Below, one piece after another: positions 40,960-48,814 of a stretch of 49,509 nt of DNA. Origin of the DNA: Rhizobiaceae bacterium MnEN-MB40S. Lineage in GTDB: Bacteria > Pseudomonadota > Alphaproteobacteria > Rhizobiales > Rhizobiaceae. Location of the stretch: the NCBI GenBank assembly GCA_024343425.1, contig BRLC01000024.1, positions 1 through 49,509 of the forward strand, in the 5' to 3' direction. How positions within the stretch are numbered: position 1 is the first letter of the stretch; each line of letters starts with the position of its first letter. A model generated the notes under the pieces. It was not told where the DNA came from, made no database searches, and saw only the letters and a program-made list of their open reading frames with translations. A program made the position numbers and the translations under genes.

Positions 40960-42657
40960 TTACTTGACGCGATACCAGTCCGCGACGTTCCACAGTTCGG
41001 AGTCCCAGACATTCAGGACAACGCCGCCGAGCGTGTTGGATTTCGCCGAAACACGTCCGCGATCGACGAGAGGAATGATGACATATTCCTGCATCAGCAT
41101 GTCGTTCATCGCCTTGGCGAGCTTGGCGCGTTCTTCAAGCGCGCCGGTCTTCGCCATTTCGGCGACAAGGGCGTCATACTCTTCGCTGCAATAGCGCGGC
41201 ATGTTGTTGCCCTGCCACTGTGTTCCGGGCCGCGGCGCCTGCTTGCACTCCCAGTTCGCCATGTAGGATTCCGGATCGGTGCCGTCGAAGTTGTTGGCGA
41301 ACATTTCGAGATCCGCGTAGAACTTCTGGAACGTGTCGGGGCTTGCCGGGTCGCCACCGAAGAAGACCGACGCGTCGATGTTGCGCAGCTCCGTCTCGAC
41401 GCCGATCTCAGACCACCACTGCTTGATCAGCGCCTGGAAGTCCTGGCGCACAGCGTTGGTCGAGGTTTGATAAAGAATTGAAAGGCGCTTGCCGTCTTTC
41501 TCGCGCACGCCGTCGGAGCCGACTGTCCAGCCAGCCTCGTCGAGCAGTTTCTTGGCGCCTTCGATATCCTGGACCAGACAGCCGTCATTGGCCGTCGACT
41601 TGTAGATTTCCGGCGCGGGCAGCACGTTGCAGGTCGGACGACCGGCGCTGCCATAACCGATTTCCACCAGCAGTTCACGATCGATCGCCATCGAAAGCGC
41701 CTGTCGCACGGCCCTTTCCGTCAGGAAAGGATGCGGGTGCTTGGCTGTCGAACGCTCGGCGCCAAGCGCCGGATCCGGGTCGGTGAGGTTGACTTCGATA
41801 CGCTCAACGAGTGTTCCGAAAGCCGATACGGTCTCTCCCTTGCCCGCGGCGGCCATATTCGCGATCACGTCCGGTGCGAGCTGCAGGTTCCAGGCATAGT
41901 CGAATTCACCCGTTTCGAGAACGGAACGGCCGGCCGCCATGGCGTCACCGCCGCCCTTGAGGGTCGCCGTTGCGAAAGCAGGCTTGCTTGCGTCGCGGTA
42001 GTTTGGATTGGCTTCCAGGGAGATCACGTCGTTGGGACGAAATTCGGTCACGCGGAATGGTCCGGTGCCGATCGGGCCGAAATTGGCGTCGGTGCATTCC
42101 GGAGCCTTGGCACCGAGACAATCGGCAAACTGAGCCGCCTGAAGAATCGGGGACTGTGCGCCAACAAACGGGCCGTAGGGGAACGGTTTGGCCACGCCAA
42201 AAGTGACCTTGACGGTGCGATCGTCCAGCGCCTCGATTGAAGTGACGTCATTGTACTTTTCACTCTGCGCGCACCCGCCTGCCGGATCCGTGCAGTATTT
42301 CCAGGAGAAAATGATGTCCTCGGACGTTACGGGCGTGCCGTCCGCCCACAAGAGGCCTTCCTTGAGCTTCCAGGTGATCGTGGTAAGATCTTCCGAAACA
42401 CCGCCGTTTCCGACGGTCGGAATGCTCTCGGCAAGCCACGGGACCATATCGCCTGCTTCGTTGTAGCGGGCAAGCGGCTCCAGCACCAGAGAGGCGGCTT
42501 CAAGTTCCTTCGTGCCGCCCGACAGATAGGGGTTCATGGTCGATGGCGCCTGCCAGTAGATGATGTTGACATGGCCGTCGGACCCCCTGTCGGCCAGCGC
42601 GGCGGGAGCCGAGGCCAATACGGCGAGCGCTCCCAGTAAACACGTGCTTTTCCTCAT
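40960..42657 (-). CDS. Dipeptide/oligopeptide-type ABC substrate-binding protein (SBP_bac_5 family)
   Basis: The 565-residue protein has a signal peptide (MRKSTCLLGALAVLASAPAA) and the SBP_bac_5 fold: KLKEGLLWADGTPVTSEDI near residues 97-115 is the family signature, and RAVRQALSMAIDRELLV the later helix. These proteins bind peptides, nickel complexes, opines or oligosaccharides. It has several cysteines in the mature part, which may form disulfides. The ATG at 42657 is preferred to a GTG two codons upstream. It is followed by two permeases, but no cognate ATPases are encoded next to them. Confidence 0.86.
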   Translation of the reverse strand: MRKSTCLLGALAVLASAPAALADRGSDGHVNIIYWQAPSTMNPYLSGGTKELEAASLVLEPLARYNEAGDMVPWLAESIPTVGNGGVSEDLTTITWKLKEGLLWADGTPVTSEDIIFSWKYCTDPAGGCAQSEKYNDVTSIEALDDRTVKVTFGVAKPFPYGPFVGAQSPILQAAQFADCLGAKAPECTDANFGPIGTGPFRVTEFRPNDVISLEANPNYRDASKPAFATATLKGGGDAMAAGRSVLETGEFDYAWNLQLAPDVIANMAAAGKGETVSAFGTLVERIEVNLTDPDPALGAERSTAKHPHPFLTERAVRQALSMAIDRELLVEIGYGSAGRPTCNVLPAPEIYKSTANDGCLVQDIEGAKKLLDEAGWTVGSDGVREKDGKRLSILYQTSTNAVRQDFQALIKQWWSEIGVETELRNIDASVFFGGDPASPDTFQKFYADLEMFANNFDGTDPESYMANWECKQAPRPGTQWQGNNMPRYCSEEYDALVAEMAKTGALEERAKLAKAMNDMLMQEYVIIPLVDRGRVSAKSNTLGGVVLNVWDSELWNVADWYRVK

Positions 42658-43253
42658 TCTCACTCTCGTTCGTTAGTGTTGGTTTCGACTGCTGCTGGTT
42701 GAAACCGCGGGGTTCCCGAATGCGCGCCTGTGACGCGCAATGAACCCGACAGCTTCGATCTTCCGGGTTTTCAGTTCAGATTTTCCGGTCGATGTACTCC
42801 GTGCGCGAACAGCACACTGGAATGGAGAATTGCTCGGGAACCAATTGCGCGACAGCACGTCGCCTGGAGGATGAAATGGAATTGCAACCGTTCGCGACGA
42901 GACGTAAAGCGGCGCATCGGGTTGACTGATCAAACGTTCGGATTTGACGTCGCGCGTCGCCTGCCGCAGCGCCTGAAAGACAGCTTTCAGGTTCCTGACA
43001 TCAAGGACCGACACATCAGTATCGCTCATAAAGCATCACCCAGTTCCCCGAGGGCGTCGATTATTGTTTTTGTCGACGTTCATCCCTCTGGACGGGCACT
43101 ATGACAAGTTGATTTCATAAATGCAAACACAAGTATCCGGGATTCGAAGTTCCGGTGTTTTTCAAAGACATCGCGATACAGGAACTACAGAACAGGGGTA
43201 GTATTTTTGATGCAATATCAATCACAAAGACCCGACCGGATGCGTATTTCCGA
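42658..43253. other. Long intergenic stretch with a possible ABC-ATPase start remnant
   Basis: I see no confident gene in these 596 bases. A minus-strand frame from 43029 to 42673 begins VSVLDVRNLKAVFQ, which looks like the first strand of an oligopeptide-type ABC ATPase, but the following sequence has no Walker A or other motif in any frame. The frame ending with that start codon (DALGELGDAL then TTATGA) overlaps it in the ATGA manner of real operons but has no start of its own. This may be a decayed or deleted ATPase region, or chance. The promoters of both flanking operons should also lie here. Confidence 0.3.
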
Positions 43254-44687
43254 TCAGGCGCTGGTGTAGGCGGTCTTCACCGTGGTGTAGAATTCGGCGG
43301 CGTAGCGGCCCTGTTCGCGCGGGCCATAGCTCGAGCTCTTGCGACCGCCGAAAGGCACATGGAAATCGACCCCGGCTGTCGGCAGGTTGACCATCACCAT
43401 GCCCGCCTCGGAATTGCGCTTGAAGTCAGTGGCGTATTTCAGGCTCTGCGTACAAATGCCGGCGGACAGGCCGAACGGCGTGTCGTTGGCGACAGCCAGC
43501 GCCTCGTCGTAGTCCTTGACGCGAATGGTGCTTGCGACCGGTCCGAATATTTCCTCGCGCGAAATCCGCATATCGTTGGTGCATTCGGTAAACAGCGCCG
43601 GCTGCAGGTAGAAACCGGGCGTCGCCCGCTGCAATCGCGCGCCGCCAAAGGCGAGTTTCGCGCCTTCGGATTGGCCGATCTCGATGTAGGACATGTCCTG
43701 GTCGAGCTGGCTCTGGTCAACGACCGGGCCGATATGCGCGCCCTCCTTCATCGCGTCGTCGACGACGAGACCCTCAAGACGCTTCGTCAACGCCGCCACG
43801 AAGGCGTCATACACGCCCTCCGTCACAATCAGCCGGGAGGACGCCGTGCAGCGCTGGCCGGTCGAGAAAAACGCCCCGTTGGCAGCGCATTCGACGGCCG
43901 TCGGAAGATCGGCGTCGTCGAGGACGACGAGCGGGTTCTTGCCGCCCATTTCGAGCTGGAACTTGCGCATGTGCTCCACACTCGCGGCCGCCACCCGCTT
44001 GCCAGTCGCGACCGAGCCGGTGAAGGTGATGGCGTTGACATCGGGACTGTCGAGGATCGCCTGTCCGACCACCGATCCGCGCCCCATTACGAGATTGAGA
44101 ACGCCATTCGGCAATCCCGCGCGATGCAGGATATCGACGATCGCCCAGGAACAGCCCGGAACCAGATCCGCCGGCTTGAAAACGATCGTGTTGCCGTAAC
44201 ACAACGCCGGCGCGATTTTCCAGGCGGGGATTGCGATCGGGAAATTCCAGGGCGTGATCACGCCGACGACGCCAACGGCTTCGCGGGTCATCTCGACGCT
44301 GACGCCGGGACGGACGGACGGCACGGTTTCTCCGGACAGGCGCAACGCCTCACCGGCGAAGAAATCAAAAATCTGCGCGGCGCGGATCGTCTCGCCGATC
44401 CCTTCGGCAAGCGTCTTGCCTTCCTCGCGCGACAGCAGGCTGCCCAATTCTTCCTTGCGTGCGAGTATTTCAGCCGCCGTCTTTTTCAGAATGTCGTGAC
44501 GCTGCAACAGTCCCGACCGCGACCAGGCGTGTGACGCCGCCTTCGCCGCGGCGATCGCCTGCGCCGTCTGCCCTGCGTCAGCGCGCGCATATTCCCCGAC
44601 CACTTCGTCGGTGTTGGAGGGATTGATGTTCGGCGCCTCGGAACCGCCAACCCATTCGCCGTCGATGAGATTTGCATGAATGGTCAT
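43254..44687 (-). CDS. Aldehyde dehydrogenase, alpha-ketoglutarate-semialdehyde type
   Basis: The 477-residue protein has the full ALDH set: N148 in PWNFP, the cofactor turn FTGSVATG at 222-229, E246 in LEMGGKNP and C280 in TGQRCTASSR. The sequence resembles the alpha-ketoglutarate-semialdehyde dehydrogenases of oxidative pentose breakdown. It lies 23 bases downstream of an FAH-family sugar-acid dehydratase, whose product would be exactly this semialdehyde, which supports the call. The ATG at 44687 is preferred because AAGGA lies ten bases upstream; an ATG at 44696 has the same site only one base away. Confidence 0.86.
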   Translation of the reverse strand: MTIHANLIDGEWVGGSEAPNINPSNTDEVVGEYARADAGQTAQAIAAAKAASHAWSRSGLLQRHDILKKTAAEILARKEELGSLLSREEGKTLAEGIGETIRAAQIFDFFAGEALRLSGETVPSVRPGVSVEMTREAVGVVGVITPWNFPIAIPAWKIAPALCYGNTIVFKPADLVPGCSWAIVDILHRAGLPNGVLNLVMGRGSVVGQAILDSPDVNAITFTGSVATGKRVAAASVEHMRKFQLEMGGKNPLVVLDDADLPTAVECAANGAFFSTGQRCTASSRLIVTEGVYDAFVAALTKRLEGLVVDDAMKEGAHIGPVVDQSQLDQDMSYIEIGQSEGAKLAFGGARLQRATPGFYLQPALFTECTNDMRISREEIFGPVASTIRVKDYDEALAVANDTPFGLSAGICTQSLKYATDFKRNSEAGMVMVNLPTAGVDFHVPFGGRKSSSYGPREQGRYAAEFYTTVKTAYTSA

Positions 44688-44710
44688 GTTCGTCATGTCC
44701 TTCTGTCGGA

Positions 44711-45859
44711 TTAGAGCAGATCGCGACGCGCCAGATTTTGCATGAGCGCCCGCGCACCAAAGGTCCAGGGCGGACACTCGGTCGAAAGCTTCACGATATT
44801 GATCAGGCTGCCGAGGCCGGAAGCGGAAATTTCCACGATGTCGCCCAGCTTGTGGGTAAAGCCTTCGCCCACGACGTCGCGATCCTGGGTCGGCGCGAAG
44901 AGCGTTCCGAGAAACAGCATGAAGCCGTCCGGATACTGGTGGTGAGCGCCGCATGCCTGGTCGACGAGATCCAGCGGATCCCGGCTGATCTCCTTCATGG
45001 AGCTGGAGCCTTTCAGGACGAAACCGTCGTCGCCCTCCACCATCAGTTCGAGTTCGGCGTTGCGGACGTCGTCCATGCCGTAGGTTTCGTCGAAGAGACG
45101 GATGAACGGCCCGATCGCGCTGGAGGCGTTGTTGTCCTTGGCCTTGCCGAGCAGCAACGCCGAGCGGCCCTCGACATCGCGCAGATTGACGTCATTGCCG
45201 AGCGTCGCGCCCTTTACCCTGGCCTTGCTATCCACCGCCAGGACCACTTCAGGCTCAGGGTTGTTCCAGGCCGAGACCGGGTGCAGCCCGACCGCCGCGC
45301 CCCAGCTGACAGAGGCCATGGGCTGGCACTTGGTAAAGACCTCTGCGTCCGGACCGATGCCGACTTCCAGGTATTGCGACCAGACCCCTTCCTCGATCAA
45401 CGCCTTCTTGACCTCGCGCGCTCGCTCCGAACCCGCCTCGAGATTTTTGAGGCTGTCGCCGATGATCTCCATGCAACGGCGGCGAATGGCGTCCGCCTTG
45501 GAAGGGTCGCCCGCGGCCCGCTCTTCGATCACGCGCTCAATCATCGAACTGGCGAAGGTCACGCCGCAGGCCTTGACGGCCTGAAGATCGCAAGGAGCGA
45601 GCAGATGGACAGCGTCGGCGCCGGCGTGGAAGCTCTGTGTCGCGACCTCCTCAAGCGAACCGATCGACCGGCCGTCCGTCGTATTGGCGTAAGCGACGGC
45701 GTCATCGCGTTCGATGAGATCGCGCATCGTGGGTACATCTCTCGACGTGATGTCGAACAGCTCGCCGTCGCGCAGAGCGACGACCGACGGGCCCTGCGCG
45801 TCCGGTCGCCACACTCGTCCAACGAACACGCCGCGGTCCGGCATCGACAGGCTTCTCAT
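44711..45859 (-). CDS. FAH-family 2-keto-3-deoxy-sugar-acid dehydratase (XylX-like)
   Basis: The 382-residue protein has the metal-binding core of the fumarylacetoacetate hydrolase superfamily: the ExE pair in WNNPEPEVVLAVD, then GNDVNLRDVEGRSALLL with the metal aspartate and the lysine in GKAKDNNASS. Its length and pattern match the 2-keto-3-deoxy-xylonate or -arabonate dehydratases of the Weimberg-type pathway, which give alpha-ketoglutarate semialdehyde. The adjoining aldehyde dehydrogenase would complete conversion to alpha-ketoglutarate. GGGGGA lies eight bases before the ATG. Upstream pathway genes (sugar dehydrogenase, lactonase, first dehydratase) are not in this window. The 295 bases upstream to the tRNA contain no gene but hold an AT-rich promoter-like stretch at about 45914-45945. 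Confidence 0.82.
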   Translation of the reverse strand: MRSLSMPDRGVFVGRVWRPDAQGPSVVALRDGELFDITSRDVPTMRDLIERDDAVAYANTTDGRSIGSLEEVATQSFHAGADAVHLLAPCDLQAVKACGVTFASSMIERVIEERAAGDPSKADAIRRRCMEIIGDSLKNLEAGSERAREVKKALIEEGVWSQYLEVGIGPDAEVFTKCQPMASVSWGAAVGLHPVSAWNNPEPEVVLAVDSKARVKGATLGNDVNLRDVEGRSALLLGKAKDNNASSAIGPFIRLFDETYGMDDVRNAELELMVEGDDGFVLKGSSSMKEISRDPLDLVDQACGAHHQYPDGFMLFLGTLFAPTQDRDVVGEGFTHKLGDIVEISASGLGSLINIVKLSTECPPWTFGARALMQNLARRDLL

Positions 45860-46154
45860 CGTCGGTATCCCCCTTGGTCACGGCTTATCCGTGTTGTGCC
45901 GCTGGTTGTGTCCTAGCGTTTATACCGTAAAAAAATATATTCGAAAGACGAGGCTACGGAGAATCTCCGGGGCCCCGGTTTTGGAATGTCGAACGCCGAT
46001 GCGCGGCATGGCCGAACGCTGCTTTCAAAGAGAACGAATCCGGACTTGACGCTCACCGCAATCGCCGTTACATGCGGGCGATTGGCGGCCATCCCGAAAC
46101 GTTTAACGCCGCCGATGACGGAGACGCTCTTGTGGCGTCGCCGGAAATACGGAT

Positions 46155-46231
46155 CGGAGTGTAGCGCAGCCTGGTAGCGCACCTCGTTCGGGACGAGGGG
46201 GTCGGAGGTACGAATCCTCTCACTCCGACCA
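46155..46231 (+). tRNA. tRNA-Pro (anticodon CGG)
   Basis: The 77-base sequence folds into a full cloverleaf. The acceptor stem pairs CGGAGTG with CACTCCG, and CCA is encoded at 46229-46231. The anticodon stem pairs CCTCG with CGAGG around the loop TTCGGGA, giving anticodon CGG, which reads codon CCG. G37 after the anticodon is usual for proline tRNAs, as is the C1-G72 first pair. A run of T follows the gene. Confidence 0.95.
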
Positions 46232-46663
46232 TTTTTTTCAATAACTTAGCTTTTGCGCTGAAGGCTTACCCACCCTGATACCCACCCGAAACAGTATCTT
46301 ACATTGCAAATTCTCAGGTCGCTAGGTCGCGAGTGTTTCTCCGCCCTTTTCTCAGTTCGGGAAGACGAAGACAACGACTGTTCAGCTCCGAGATTTCGAG
46401 TCCCGGAGAACGGAAATAATCCTCTATTTGTCACACAACCGGTCGTTAAAGCTGTTGGCGAGACCAATACCTCCTTTACCGGCTTCAGCACCGGTCTTCA
46501 GGCAAGAGCGGCACGGACCGAACCGTCCATTTTCTTCCGCGCCAAACTCAGAGTCGGCTTCGTACAAAGTGGAACACGACCGATTTTCCAACAAAAAAAC
46601 AAAGTCGAGAAACTTTGTTTTACCATTTGGTGTAAGCTGAATCCGCACAGAGAGAATTAGCTC
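46232..46663. other. Non-coding region between the tRNA and the secretion genes
   Basis: No convincing gene was found in these 432 bases. TACCCACCC is repeated at 46267-46275 and 46279-46287, a short direct repeat 36 bases past the tRNA. The last 60 bases are AT-rich and should hold the promoter of the secretion operon. No integrase or other mobile-element gene is present. Confidence 0.5.
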
Positions 46664-47713
46664 ATGCGGTTAGCAGCAACAGTTTCAGATTTTCTTGCTT
46701 GGTGGCTTGACGAACTGGCGGGCATGTTTTCTGTGTTTGCAAAGCACTTCCAGAAATCCGCGAGCGCCACGCTTCTGGTTGGTGCGGAAGGCAGCTTGTT
46801 TCCGGTAACGCTACAAAAAGTCGATCAGACAGAGGACGTCGCTGCCGGCTCCATAGAAGAGCTGAGCGTCGTTTTCGCAAAGACGTTCGTACGAAAGGGA
46901 GAGACTCTGGAAATCAGCGTCGATCCAGGGCGCTTTGTGAAGCGTAAGCTGGCCGACAGGAGACTGCCCGCGAGCCGGACGCAGATGATGGCCGAGGTCG
47001 ACGTCAGCTCAAATACGCCCTTCAAAATTGAGGACGTGTTTCTGGCTTTTCCGGAAGCCGATCCTGACCGGACAGATACGACGTATTTCATCTTCAGGAA
47101 AAATGATTTGCAGCCATTGCTGCAATGTCTTCGACGCGCCGGCCTCAATGTTGCCTCGATCAGCGTCCGCGAGGGAGACGACGGCAGGAGGATGCGTCAA
47201 CGCCACCTCAAGCGCATCACCGGTTACAGCCTCTCCGACCGATTGGCTCGATGGACGGGATTCGCCATTGTCGCCGTTCTGGCAACTGGTCTTGCCTTAA
47301 GCTGGTATCTGGAAGCGCGGAGGCTGAACGACGCAGAGCAACTACTTACCGCCCGGGTCGACGATGCCCGCCGGGAAGCCGGTCGTATACGTGTCCAGTA
47401 CGATGCACGCATGCAACTGCTCGATCAGATGGCCTCGATCAGAAACGAAAAGAACCTGACCAATTCGGCCGTCTATCTCTGGGAGCAGTTGTCCAGAACT
47501 CTTCCAGACGACAGTTGGCTGACCGACATGAAAATTGCAGATGGCACACTGACAGTGTCCGGGTATTCGCAGTCGGCGGCGTCACTTATTTCTCTCATCG
47601 AAGACGCCAGCGGCTTTTCCGATCCGGAGTTCAAATCCGCCGTCGTCAAGGCGCCGAATGTGGACGCCGAACGCTTCACTTTGCAGGCTTCTGTCGACGG
47701 ACAAAGTCAATGA
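46664..47713 (+). CDS. gspL: Type II secretion system protein L-like (GspL/PilN-type)
   Basis: The 349-residue protein has a cytoplasmic N-terminal half, one transmembrane helix at about 197-216 (WTGFAIVAVLATGLALSWYL), and a C-terminal periplasmic part with a coiled-coil (about 217-260) and a PilN-type ferredoxin-like domain. GspL links the secretion ATPase GspE to the inner-membrane platform. It is shorter than a typical GspL of about 400 residues and its N-terminal actin-like part looks reduced. It starts the operon and overlaps the next gene by four bases (ATGA). Assignment rests on fold order and neighbours more than on strong motifs. Confidence 0.7.
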   Translation: MRLAATVSDFLAWWLDELAGMFSVFAKHFQKSASATLLVGAEGSLFPVTLQKVDQTEDVAAGSIEELSVVFAKTFVRKGETLEISVDPGRFVKRKLADRRLPASRTQMMAEVDVSSNTPFKIEDVFLAFPEADPDRTDTTYFIFRKNDLQPLLQCLRRAGLNVASISVREGDDGRRMRQRHLKRITGYSLSDRLARWTGFAIVAVLATGLALSWYLEARRLNDAEQLLTARVDDARREAGRIRVQYDARMQLLDQMASIRNEKNLTNSAVYLWEQLSRTLPDDSWLTDMKIADGTLTVSGYSQSAASLISLIEDASGFSDPEFKSAVVKAPNVDAERFTLQASVDGQSQ

Positions 47714-48300
47714 TACGCCTGATCAACAGTCCCCTCACCGTTCGGCGAATCGTTGCGCTGCTGGTGCTTTTGACGCTGGTCGGCGTAATAATCATGACCG
47801 GTCTCGCCGCATTTCTTTCTGTGGGAAACGCTCACACGGCAATCCATGAACAGCGGATTGCGCTCGGCCGCCTGCAAAGCGCCATATCCCAGATGTCGCA
47901 CTGGAACGATTCATCCCGTCTCGTCAATTCCGGAGCAAGCTTCGGCTTTCTTGACGGACTGAGCGAGACGATCATTCGCGCCGATCTTCAGAAACGATTC
48001 ATGGCTGCGGCCGCGGATCATCGGGTGAACGTGATATCCGTCGGAAACGTACCCAACTTCATCAAGAACGCAGTCAACTACGCGGGATTGCAGGCCAATG
48101 TCTCCGGAACGATCGGAGAATTGCAACAGCTTTTGATCGAACTGGAAACGACCAGCCCGATCCTGTTCATCACCGAGATGTCCATCCGTGCGCCCAATTC
48201 GTCCAGTCGCACCCCCCCTCGAGTCGAGCCTCCGCTCGAAGCCCAGTTACGGGTCTACGGCGCGCTACGCCCTGACAGCGAACAGGAGGCGGAGCAATGA
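47710..48300 (+). CDS. gspM: Type II secretion system protein M-like (GspM)
   Basis: The 196-residue protein has a short cytoplasmic tail, one transmembrane helix at about 13-36 (VALLVLLTLVGVIIMTGLAA), a coiled-coil-like stretch and a small periplasmic domain, as in GspM. GspM pairs with GspL to position the assembly platform. Start and stop overlap both neighbours by ATGA, so the three are strictly co-translated. Sequence conservation in GspM is low, so the call rests on topology and position. Confidence 0.65.
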   Translation: MIRLINSPLTVRRIVALLVLLTLVGVIIMTGLAAFLSVGNAHTAIHEQRIALGRLQSAISQMSHWNDSSRLVNSGASFGFLDGLSETIIRADLQKRFMAAAADHRVNVISVGNVPNFIKNAVNYAGLQANVSGTIGELQQLLIELETTSPILFITEMSIRAPNSSSRTPPRVEPPLEAQLRVYGALRPDSEQEAEQ

Positions 48301-48806
48301 AACTGATGGCATTGACTGTAGCACTGCTCCTGCTTGGAGCCGGGTTCGCTGGTCTTTTCAGGTACATTGTCACGACGCCGATTGACGTTTCACCAATTGC
48401 CCCGACTCGTATCGTCAAATCGCCCGCCCTTGACGACGACTGGTCCATCGCAGCGCCCGATACCCTTCTCGGCAACGTCGAAATCTCGGCGACGCTCGCG
48501 CGTCCCCTGTTCAGTCCCGATCGCAGAAGGTTCATTCCGCCCATAGAACCGGAATTGCCATCGGAAACTTCCGAAGTCGCAACGGGGCGCAATTCCGAAG
48601 CTTCAGACCTTGTGCTCCTTGGCGTCAGTTTGGGCGCGGGGCAGTCCCGTGCCCTGGTTGCAAGCAGGGGCGCCTCCGGCATCTGGGTCAAGCCGGGTGA
48701 TTCTTTACATTCCTGGACAGTCGAGGAAATTCGACCGAACGCAGTCAACCTGACCAGGGGAAGCCAAACGGCGAAACTGGAGCTTTATCCTCAGAACGGC
48801 GAATAG
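48297..48806 (+). CDS. Type II secretion system protein C/N-like
   Basis: The 169-residue protein has one N-terminal transmembrane helix (MKLMALTVALLLLGAGFAGL) and a proline-rich linker. A small C-terminal beta domain (LVLLGVSLGAGQSRALVA then GIWVKPGDSLHSWTVEEI) resembles the homology region of GspC and the PilP family. Such proteins join the inner-membrane platform to the outer-membrane secretin. No PDZ domain is present. GspN-type annotation is also possible. It follows GspM with an ATGA overlap. Confidence 0.6.
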   Translation: MKLMALTVALLLLGAGFAGLFRYIVTTPIDVSPIAPTRIVKSPALDDDWSIAAPDTLLGNVEISATLARPLFSPDRRRFIPPIEPELPSETSEVATGRNSEASDLVLLGVSLGAGQSRALVASRGASGIWVKPGDSLHSWTVEEIRPNAVNLTRGSQTAKLELYPQNGE

Positions 48807-48814
48807 GACACGAA

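Noticed and set aside
43155..44534. A 459-residue open frame on the plus strand opposite the aldehyde dehydrogenase
   Set aside because: It mirrors a well-supported ALDH gene and shows no recognisable domain. The codon composition is that of a complementary-strand shadow.
44672..45916. A 414-residue plus-strand frame opposite the FAH-family dehydratase
   Set aside because: The opposite strand has the metal-binding motifs of a real enzyme, and this frame has none.
46246..46491. Small minus-strand frame beside the tRNA as an integrase remnant
   Set aside because: It shows no recombinase motif; the GWVSGWVS end is only the translation of the TACCCACCC direct repeat.
46304..46660. A 118-residue plus-strand frame before the secretion genes
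   Set aside because: No ribosome site, no recognisable domain, and it runs through AT-rich promoter-like sequence.
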